In this document: piece by piece, positions 1 to 5,034 of the stretch
Position numbering within the stretch: the stretch's first letter is position 1
How the letters are laid out: each line of letters begins with the position of its first letter
Source of the DNA: Acidilobaceae archaeon
Lineage (GTDB): Archaea > Thermoproteota > Thermoprotei_A > Sulfolobales > Acidilobaceae
Length of the DNA stretch: 10,724 bases
Assembly (NCBI GenBank): GCA_027034115.1
Contig: JALVJB010000116.1
Coordinates: 1 to 10,724 of the forward strand
Direction: 5' to 3'
Made by a program: the position numbers and the translations under genes
Notes under the pieces: generated by a model
What the model saw: the letters and a program-made list of their open reading frames with translations, nothing else
What the model was told of the DNA's origin: nothing
The model's database searches: none

Positions 1-73
1 CTCCACCGAGGATGTAATCGAGGGAGTAACAGCATTCCTAGAGAAGAGGAAGCCCAAGTTCAAGGGCAGGTAA
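1..73 (+). CDS. C-terminal end of enoyl-CoA hydratase/crotonase-family protein (partial)
   Basis: Only the last 23 codons are in the window, read in the frame starting at base 2 and ending with TAA at 71-73. The encoded tail ends in FLEKRKPKFKGR, preceded by TEDVIEGVTA. This pattern (acidic helix, 'AFLEKRKP', basic end) is the usual C-terminus of crotonase-fold enoyl-CoA hydratases. In crenarchaea that domain is often fused behind a 3-hydroxyacyl-CoA dehydrogenase in one protein, so the gene could be the bifunctional enzyme of beta-oxidation or of a carbon-fixation cycle. The catalytic residues lie outside the window, so the assignment rests on the tail alone. The 5' part is missing because the window starts inside the gene. 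Confidence 0.7.
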   Translation, partial: STEDVIEGVTAFLEKRKPKFKGR

Positions 74-97
74 CACCCATAAACATTTTTAACCCAT

Positions 98-120
98 ATC
101 ATTTTTAAAATAAAAGATAT
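98..120 (+). promoter_or_regulatory. Probable TATA promoter of the small gene at 162
   Basis: An AT-rich stretch (TATCATTTTTAAAATAAAAG) lies in the gap after the upstream stop codon. Its TTTAAAAT core is centred near 107, which would place transcription start near 132 and give a leader of about 30 nt before the TTG at 162. This is inferred from base composition and spacing only. Confidence 0.4.
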
Positions 121-161
121 ATTCCACCATCCTCTACTACACCAACAACGGTGCCAGACAA

Positions 162-503
162 TTGACTCGAAAATATCCTCCAGAGCCAGCAGACCTGAAA
201 AAAGCACTAAAAACACTTCTAGAAGCGGGACAAGAGGGCAAATACGTAATATTCACAGGCAACAAGCTACCAAAATACATCTGGGATAATTTAAACGAGG
301 AAATACGCGCTAGAGGAGGCACATGGCAAACACTCCTAAAAACACTATCCACGCACTACAAGATAGTAGAAGACTGGCTCCAAGACAAGATAAGCTGGGA
401 AGAAATGATAGACACAATACTAGAAAACATCCAAAACACACGCAAAGCAGAGACACGGGAAACTAAGACGAGGAAACACTCAATACTAGACTTCCTAAAG
501 TAA
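162..503 (+). CDS. Small AT-rich hypothetical protein (113 aa)
   Basis: I do not recognise this 113-residue protein. It is highly charged and probably mostly helical: a Lys-rich N-terminal helix (about residues 8-24), a short hydrophobic strand KYVIFTGN (27-34), a Trp-containing middle (W41, W55, W72, W79) and a Lys/Arg/Thr-rich tail (93-106) ending in SILDFLK. No signal peptide, membrane helix or cysteine is visible. TTG at 162 is the only usual start codon: the frame is open back to a TAA at 111-113 but offers no ATG or GTG. A GGTG eight bases upstream may serve as ribosome binding site. Codons are noticeably richer in A (AAA, ATA, ACA) than in the neighbouring genes. It stands alone between the crotonase gene and the tRNA gene. 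The opposite-strand frame here lacks such coherence and was not called. Confidence 0.6.
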   Translation: MTRKYPPEPADLKKALKTLLEAGQEGKYVIFTGNKLPKYIWDNLNEEIRARGGTWQTLLKTLSTHYKIVEDWLQDKISWEEMIDTILENIQNTRKAETRETKTRKHSILDFLK

Positions 504-520
504 AGAGCTTAAACCCCCAA
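500..520 (+). promoter_or_regulatory. Probable TATA promoter of tRNA-Gln
   Basis: AAAGAGCTTAAAC overlaps and follows the stop of the upstream gene. The CTTAAA core (508-513) would be the TATA box with the purines before it as the BRE. Its centre lies about 41 bases before the mature 5' end, which fits a short tRNA leader removed by RNase P. This is inferred from sequence and spacing. Confidence 0.4.
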
Positions 521-551
521 CCCAGGATAGTTACTATCACAGGGGCCGAGT

Positions 552-796
552 AGCCGGGTCGTCTAGCGGCCAAGGATGCGGGGCTTTGGATAGCGGCCCC
601 TCACCCCCTACCCCCGCTATCGTAGTTAGGAGTTCAATGTTAATTAATACTCATAATTAATAGTATGAGAATAAATTTTAAAAGCAGAGACGTAAATACT
701 TAAGAGTCACGTAATCTGCTACCTAAAACGGGGGTAGGGGGAGGGGCCGCTAGAAGAGCCCCCGTGACCGGGGTTCGAATCCCCGCCCGGGTACCA
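552..796 (+). tRNA. tRNA-Gln (anticodon UUG), intron-containing
   Basis: The exons are 552-589 and 759-796, giving a 76-nt mature tRNA with encoded CCA. In order I see: acceptor 552-558 against 786-792, T8/C9, D stem GTCT/GGAT with the GG of the D loop at 568-569, anticodon stem CGGGG (579-583) with CCCCG (760-764), loop CTTTGGC with anticodon TTG at 586-588, variable loop TGACC, T stem CGGGG/CCCCG around TTCGAAT, discriminator A793 and CCA 794-796. The A1-U72 pair is present, which is known to matter for the archaeal Glu-tRNA(Gln) amidotransferase GatDE. Oddly, pair 2-71 is G553 opposite G791, a mismatch in an otherwise fully paired acceptor stem. The gene is convergent with dtdA, 20 bases away. 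A Glu identity was considered, but the loop reads TTG, not CTC or TTC. Confidence 0.93.
590..758 (+). other. 169-nt tRNA intron at position 37/38 with canonical BHB splice motif
   Basis: The splice sites form a textbook bulge-helix-bulge. Bulge GGA (588-590) is followed by the intron helix, the central 4-bp helix pairs CTTT (584-587) with GAAG (753-756), and bulge AGC (757-759) leads into the anticodon stem. Cutting each bulge after its second base gives the intron limits. Inside, 591-616 pairs with 729-752 over 24 bp, interrupted only by a two-base bulge (602-603). The enclosed 112 bases are AT-rich and also foldable: TTAGG 626-630 with CCTAA 722-726, ATACT 647-651 with AGTAT 662-666, and AGCAGA 683-688 plus ACGT 690-693 with ACGT 709-712 plus TCTGCT 715-720. 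There is no open reading frame and no C/D box pair. Most archaeal tRNA introns are far shorter. Confidence 0.9.
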
Positions 797-816
797 TATC
801 ATAGATCTTCTTAAAA

Positions 817-1650
817 TTACAGTACCTCGACCTCTACGCCTATCTCACGAAGCCACTGGATTATTCTATTCCGTATGCTTGCCTTTGCGGCCTTCTTCTG
901 GACGAAGGCTTTCCTTGGAGGTAAGGGCCAGGTTTTACTGACCGCTTGGCTTACTACATCCCTAGTCGTGTCTGGCAGGGCGTACTTAGGAATAATGTGG
1001 CCCATGCAGTACTCTGATTCCAAGTGTATCTTAGTGAATTTTATTGGGTAATGGGGCTCTCCGAAGCCTGCTGCAGGTATACACTCTACTAGACCCTTCT
1101 CTAGCGTCTCAATTACTGCATGGGCCATTGCCTCCTGCGCATGAGGGTCCCTCCACCTGTCGGGTGTTGAGCCTATCTCTATGAAGACCAAGGGCTTCCT
1201 GTTGCCCGTGGGTCCGTGATGTGTTGCTTCAAGTGTGACCTCGTATTCTCCTAGGAGGCCTCTTGCCTCCGCTGCTTCACGGTATCGTAGTAGGAGTGTT
1301 TTCGAGAGGGGAGGCGCGCTCCATGCTAGAGTGTAGGGGGACCCTCCAAGGGTTCTGCTAGTAGGGTTACCGGTGTGATGGGTTGTTAGACTGGGCCTCC
1401 CGCTCGTAGCGCTGTGCCTGGAGAGTACAATTACTGCGTCTACACTGGGGTCTGGAGTCTCGTCTAGGAACTCGAAGTTTATAGTATCCTCTGCGAACCC
1501 TCCAATCATTACTCCGCTTGGAGTAATGTGGCACCTGCTGGCTTTGGGGCACTCGCTCTTGTCTGCACCTGTAATGTCGATTATCCTCTCAGCCGTGCCT
1601 GCCCCGGCGGGGTCCCCTGTGCTATAGGCGATAGCTAGCCTGATAGTCAA
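817..1650 (-). CDS. dtdA: D-aminoacyl-tRNA deacylase (archaeal/GEK1 type)
   Basis: This enzyme hydrolyses the ester bond of D-aminoacyl-tRNAs (for example D-Tyr-tRNA) in the cytosol, recycling tRNA and keeping D-amino acids out of translation. The 277 residues match the archaeal DtdA family in length and motifs: SRHSATSGRPSLTTHHTGN (77-95), EATHHGP (141-147), FIEIGSTPDRW (156-166), GFGEPHYPIKFT (195-206) and GHIIPKYAL (217-225). The many conserved His are thought to bind metal and catalyse. The start is TTG at 1650: it has GAGGTG ten bases upstream and gives the expected N-terminus (IRLAIAYSTGDPAG). The start codon sits between GATAGT and ACTATC, a perfect small palindrome. The gene lies 74 bases downstream of the Nudix gene and may be co-transcribed or use a weak TATA near 1707-1716. 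It is unrelated to bacterial Dtd. Confidence 0.93.
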   Translation of the reverse strand: MTIRLAIAYSTGDPAGAGTAERIIDITGADKSECPKASRCHITPSGVMIGGFAEDTINFEFLDETPDPSVDAVIVLSRHSATSGRPSLTTHHTGNPTSRTLGGSPYTLAWSAPPLSKTLLLRYREAAEARGLLGEYEVTLEATHHGPTGNRKPLVFIEIGSTPDRWRDPHAQEAMAHAVIETLEKGLVECIPAAGFGEPHYPIKFTKIHLESEYCMGHIIPKYALPDTTRDVVSQAVSKTWPLPPRKAFVQKKAAKASIRNRIIQWLREIGVEVEVL

Positions 1651-1724
1651 ACTATCCCGGCACCTCTTCTTTTCCCCTCAGCCTCTGGCGCTAGAGGAGA
1701 AACACGGTCTTAAGCTAATGGGGG

Positions 1725-2255
1725 TTATTGGCGCATGCAATGGTATCTCGCAGCGTATATTCCCAGTATCGTCTTTATATCCCTGATATTACCGGTAGCT
1801 ATCATTTCCATCGCCTCGTCGAGAGGGATTCGGAGAGTTTTCTTTATGACCTCGTGCTCCTCCCTCCTAGGCTCCCCCTCCTCGGGATCCAGGGCCAGGA
1901 ACAGGGTCATTCTCTCAGTGCTATATCCAGGGCTAACGTAGCCTGACGCCACCCTCACTAGACGGCTCGCCCGTAGCCCTGTCTCCTCCTCGAGCTCCCG
2001 CCTTGCAGCTTCCTCCGCCTTCTCTCCAGCATCTATTACACCGGCGGGGATTTCGAGAACCCAGTCATTAACCGCCGGCCTGTACTGCTCTATTAGCACT
2101 ATACTGCAGTTCCCGGTGTATAGCGGTGTTACCGCTACACTATCTGGGAAAACTACCCTGTCTACGCGGATCACTGCCCCGTTTGGGAGCCTTACTGGCT
2201 CGCTCGTGAACCTAACTCTTCGACCTTTACACTCCACTTTCTCCAACGATTCCAC
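1725..2255 (-). CDS. Nudix hydrolase, ADP-ribose pyrophosphatase-like
   Basis: It is a nucleoside-diphosphate-linked-X hydrolase of the ADP-ribose pyrophosphatase type. The Nudix box spans about residues 72-94: G72, E78, then RELEEETGL with R86-E87 and E90-E91, which bind the catalytic Mg2+. WVLEIPAG just before the box and Pro109 fifteen residues after it (SGYVSPG) are the pattern known from ADP-ribose pyrophosphatases. The likely reaction is ADP-ribose to AMP plus ribose 5-phosphate. The GTG start at 2255 overlaps the HMG-CoA reductase gene by 29 bases. An in-frame GTG at 2237 would leave a 9- to 11-base overlap, so the first six residues are uncertain. The overlap implies co-transcription and probably translational coupling with the mevalonate genes. 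Substrate specificity cannot be read from sequence; a role with isoprenoid diphosphates is speculation. Confidence 0.88.
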   Translation of the reverse strand: MESLEKVECKGRRVRFTSEPVRLPNGAVIRVDRVVFPDSVAVTPLYTGNCSIVLIEQYRPAVNDWVLEIPAGVIDAGEKAEEAARRELEEETGLRASRLVRVASGYVSPGYSTERMTLFLALDPEEGEPRREEHEVIKKTLRIPLDEAMEMIATGNIRDIKTILGIYAARYHCMRQ

Positions 2256-3480
2256 CCCTACCTAGTAGTTCGTGGGCTCTTGCTAGAGAGCCCTCTGAGA
2301 GACTGGCTAGCAAGTTTAATTCCCCGGCTAGTACGACGCCTCCGATAATTTCGGCGAACTTTAAGGCGTTAGCCCCCGGAGGATCTCCTCCCCCTGCGAC
2401 TCCCATTATGGAGAGTGCTTCCCTCTGGGTCGGGAGCCTGGTGCCCCCTCCAACAGTGCCTACTTCAAGGCTTGGGAGGGTCACAGAGATGTAGAGTCCC
2501 TCCCTCCTCGGCTCTGTCCAGGTGAAGGCTAGGCTCGACTCGACAACCTGCGCCATATCCTGGCCCGTGGCTAGGAATACTGCCGCTATGATGTTTGCCA
2601 CGTGAGCGTTATAGCTGGGGCTACCCGCGGCGGCGCTGCCAAGAAGGTTCTTAGAAGTGTTGACATAGTGTATTGCTTCCGGCGTAGTCTTTAGGACTCT
2701 CTCGGCGACCTCCCGGGTTATTAGCGCCTCAGCCACGACATACTTGCCCCTACCCAGTAGCCTGTTAATGATGGCAGGCTTCTTGTCGCTGCACATATTC
2801 CCGCTTAACGCTATGCACTCCACACTCCCAGGATAGGACTCGTGTATGTACTTGCATATCCTATCACTAGCTATCGTGGCCATGTTCATGCCCATAGCGT
2901 CCCCAGTCTTGTAGCGGAACCTCAACCATACCATGTTACCGATGACGTAGGGGTACACGTCTACCAGCTCGCCGTGACGGGTGACCTCCTTGATCACGCT
3001 CTGGAGCTCGCTAAAATGCTCCTGCACCCACTCCGCAAGCCTAACAGCCTCCACCACGCTCTCGACGCGCAGGAGGGGCGCCCTTGTCATACCGTCTCTT
3101 ACTACTCTCACCCTAGCCCCGCCGGAGAGCGTTACCGCCTTAACGCCCCTAGAGATGCTCGCTACAAGAGCCCCCTCTGTGGTAGCCAGTGGTACATAGA
3201 ACTCTCCCCGGGCATACTCTCCCTCGATTCTCAGGGGGCCCACAATGCCTACGGGAACCTGTACGGCTCCAATAGGATTCTCAATATTCCTCCCATAGAG
3301 CTCCTCGAAGTCTAGGATAGTGCTCGCGATACTGGAAAGGCTTACCCCTAGTCTCCTCTCCAGGTAGACTCTACGGACAAGTGCGGCGAGGTTAGGGTTG
3401 CCTAAAACCCTTTCAAGCCTTGACAGGCTAACTTCGCCTCTCTCAATTTTCCCTAGGATATCTTCTAAGTTATAGTCCAT
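2227..3480 (-). CDS. hmgA: HMG-CoA reductase (class I)
   Basis: It reduces 3-hydroxy-3-methylglutaryl-CoA to mevalonate, normally with two NADPH, the committed step to archaeal isoprenoid lipids. The 417 residues fit the soluble archaeal enzyme, with no membrane anchor. Motifs in order are ENPIG (67-71), PVGIVGPL (76-83), ATTEGALVAS (99-108) with catalytic Glu102, DGMTRAP (129-135), the dinucleotide-binding DAMGMNM (194-200) of class I, SGNMCSDKKPA (226-236) with the catalytic Lys, GQDMAQVVE (306-314) with Asp308, GTVGGGT (341-347), GELNLLASL (386-394) and LARAHELLGR (399-408) with catalytic His403. All active-site residues are present. The ATG start shares one base with the preceding DUF35 stop (TAATG), so the two are translationally coupled. 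The 3' end overlaps the Nudix gene. Confidence 0.97.
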   Translation of the reverse strand: MDYNLEDILGKIERGEVSLSRLERVLGNPNLAALVRRVYLERRLGVSLSSIASTILDFEELYGRNIENPIGAVQVPVGIVGPLRIEGEYARGEFYVPLATTEGALVASISRGVKAVTLSGGARVRVVRDGMTRAPLLRVESVVEAVRLAEWVQEHFSELQSVIKEVTRHGELVDVYPYVIGNMVWLRFRYKTGDAMGMNMATIASDRICKYIHESYPGSVECIALSGNMCSDKKPAIINRLLGRGKYVVAEALITREVAERVLKTTPEAIHYVNTSKNLLGSAAAGSPSYNAHVANIIAAVFLATGQDMAQVVESSLAFTWTEPRREGLYISVTLPSLEVGTVGGGTRLPTQREALSIMGVAGGGDPPGANALKFAEIIGGVVLAGELNLLASLSEGSLARAHELLGRGGIVGESGV

Positions 3481-3881
3481 TACTTCCTCCCCAAGGCGGG
3501 GCGGAACTTTACCCCGTAAAGTATTGTCCCGGTCTCGCCGTCCTCACCGATCCTCCGGATCACTGCCTCTACCTCAATACCCTTCTCAAGCTTTTCAGGC
3601 ACGACGTCTGTCAGCTCCGCTACAACCCTCACGCCATTCTCTAGCCTAACAAGGCCAATGGGTAGGGGAGCATTCAACCTATTATCGCCCGGCACGCTGT
3701 AGACGATGCTATAGCTCTCCAAGACCCCCCTCCGGGGCAGGGGAACCAATTCGAGATTGCGGGACCCGCAGTAGGGACAGGCATTCCTCGGCGGGTAGTG
3801 AATCCTCCCGCAGTCCTTGCAGAGGGCTCCCACAAACCTATACCTGGGTATCCTCTTCCTCCACCAGACAGGGAGCACCAT
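3480..3881 (-). CDS. DUF35 zinc-ribbon/OB-fold protein of the thiolase-HMG-CoA synthase complex
   Basis: This 133-residue protein has a rubredoxin-like zinc ribbon followed by an OB fold. The ribbon cysteines are C21, C24, C35 and C38 (CKDC...CPYC), the only cysteines in the protein. The basic N-terminus WWRKRIPRYRFVG is the usual DUF35 lead-in helix. From about residue 50 the OB-fold region begins, with SYSIVYSVPGDN and the PLPIGLVRLENG strand pair. In methanogens the DUF35 protein bridges acetoacetyl-CoA thiolase and HMG-CoA synthase and helps channel the intermediate. Gene order here (synthase, thiolase, DUF35) matches that complex, so I infer the same role. It starts with ATG 16 bases after the thiolase stop, with a purine-rich GAGGGGTGAG in between as ribosome binding site, and its stop codon overlaps the hmgA start. 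Confidence 0.92.
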   Translation of the reverse strand: MVLPVWWRKRIPRYRFVGALCKDCGRIHYPPRNACPYCGSRNLELVPLPRRGVLESYSIVYSVPGDNRLNAPLPIGLVRLENGVRVVAELTDVVPEKLEKGIEVEAVIRRIGEDGETGTILYGVKFRPALGRK

Positions 3882-3897
3882 GCCCTCTCACCCCTCA

Positions 3898-5028
3898 CTA
3901 CAATGCTTCTAAAAACGCTAGCCTAGCAGAGGAGCCGTGGGCATTCACGCCCACAGCGATGCCCTTCCTAGGCGAGTCCGCCCTTATACCCGGGAACGTT
4001 CCAGCCAACTGCATTGCCACCTCAGCTAGCATGTAGACTCCAGTCGCACCCTTAGGATGACCCCTAGCCTTCAATCCTCCGCTAGCGTTAACCAGAGGGC
4101 CGGAGCCGCCCTTGGTAAACGCCCCTTCTGCGACCATCTCAGCAGCCTTGCCTCTAGGAGCGAATCCTAACTCTTCCAGGAGTAGTATACCTGTTATGGT
4201 GAAGCTGTCATGTATCTCGGCCACGTCTATATCTTCGGGGTTGAGTCCCGCTTCGCGGGCTATCTGGCCGACCGCCTCGAAAGACAGGGGGTCGTCGCGG
4301 AGAGCAATGCTCTGGAAGCCTATGCTCGAGTATACCTCGGATAGCTTGGCAAGGTGATCGCCGCCCTGGTCCTCGCTCGATAGCAAAACGGCGGCTGCAC
4401 CGTCGCCTAGGGGGTAGGCGTCGAGGAGGGTTATCGGCTCGGCTATAGGCATGGCGTTGACTACTTTGTCCGGTGTGACTTTGAAGCGGAGCATGGCGTA
4501 GGGGTTCTCCTTACCGTGGGTATGCATCATTACTGGCCAGTGGGCAAGGGTCTCCCTGTCCACACCGTACCTATCCATGTAGAGCCTCATTAGCAGTGCC
4601 ATGGGGCCGGCGTGCCCCACGTTATAGACTGCGTCTGACTCTGTGTCATAGATCGCCTGGATCATCTTATACGTCCTGTTACTGATGTACTCGGTGAGCT
4701 TGTCAACACCTACTAGGAGGATTCTCTCAGCAGCATGAGACCTTATGAGGTTCAATGCAACCTCCACCCCCGCTAGGCCGCTGTTCTCTCCCGCCTCTAC
4801 AGTGAAGGCGGACCTGACGTTGACCCCAAGCTCCCTCGCAATGTAGGCGGCTAAGTCGAACTGCGAGGCCTGAAGGTATGTTAGCGATGATGTCACGATA
4901 ACGTAATCTATCGTGTCTAGTTTAACGTCTTCTATCGCTTTAGAGGCGGCTTCGAAAGCCAAGTCCCTCGGACTCTTATAATAGTTCCTGTCAACCCTTA
5001 CAAGTCCCACACTAGTTACATAGGCCAT
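3898..5028 (-). CDS. Thiolase-fold protein of the mevalonate cluster, lacking the catalytic cysteine
   Basis: By fold and position this is the archaeal acetoacetyl-CoA thiolase subunit (376 residues, SCP-x-like), which would condense two acetyl-CoA for HMG-CoA synthase. Family landmarks are VEAGENSG (77-84, the nucleophile-elbow region), DAYPLGDGAAAVLL (203-216), EIHDSF (271-276) with His273, NASGGLKARGHPKGATG (314-330) with His324, and VNAHGSS (361-367) with His364. The usual elbow reads VEAACASG; here Glu81 stands where the nucleophilic Cys belongs, and the protein contains no cysteine anywhere. It therefore cannot use the standard acyl-thioester mechanism. It may be a structural partner, or a decarboxylase-like variant by analogy with ketosynthases whose Cys is replaced. 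It starts with ATG six bases after the synthase stop and precedes DUF35 by 16 bases. The fold is certain; the activity is open. Confidence 0.88.
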   Translation of the reverse strand: MAYVTSVGLVRVDRNYYKSPRDLAFEAASKAIEDVKLDTIDYVIVTSSLTYLQASQFDLAAYIARELGVNVRSAFTVEAGENSGLAGVEVALNLIRSHAAERILLVGVDKLTEYISNRTYKMIQAIYDTESDAVYNVGHAGPMALLMRLYMDRYGVDRETLAHWPVMMHTHGKENPYAMLRFKVTPDKVVNAMPIAEPITLLDAYPLGDGAAAVLLSSEDQGGDHLAKLSEVYSSIGFQSIALRDDPLSFEAVGQIAREAGLNPEDIDVAEIHDSFTITGILLLEELGFAPRGKAAEMVAEGAFTKGGSGPLVNASGGLKARGHPKGATGVYMLAEVAMQLAGTFPGIRADSPRKGIAVGVNAHGSSARLAFLEAL

Positions 5029-5034
5029 ACACGA

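Noticed and set aside
137..352. A 71-codon open frame on the minus strand opposite the small gene at 162
   Set aside because: It overlaps the better plus-strand frame, has no ribosome binding site or motif, and the plus-strand product has a more protein-like composition.
729..746. G-quadruplex in the intron (runs GGGGG, GGGGG, GGGG)
   Set aside because: There are only three clear G-runs and they are fully engaged in the 24-bp stem with 597-616, which is the simpler explanation.
590..758. Box C/D guide RNA or homing endonuclease inside the tRNA intron
   Set aside because: I found no RTGATGA/CTGA box pair, and no reading frame long enough for an endonuclease; only stems and AT-rich sequence are present.
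504..816. Integrated element using the tRNA gene as attachment site
   Set aside because: No second copy of the tRNA 3' end, no integrase gene and no flanking direct repeat is visible on either side.
1682..1697. Hairpin CCTCT...AGAGG after the Nudix gene as a terminator
   Set aside because: No T-run follows on the minus strand, and crenarchaeal termination mainly uses T-rich tracts rather than hairpins.
2842..3315. A 157-codon open frame on the plus strand opposite hmgA
   Set aside because: It runs antisense to a textbook HMG-CoA reductase with all catalytic motifs, and its own translation shows no recognisable domain.
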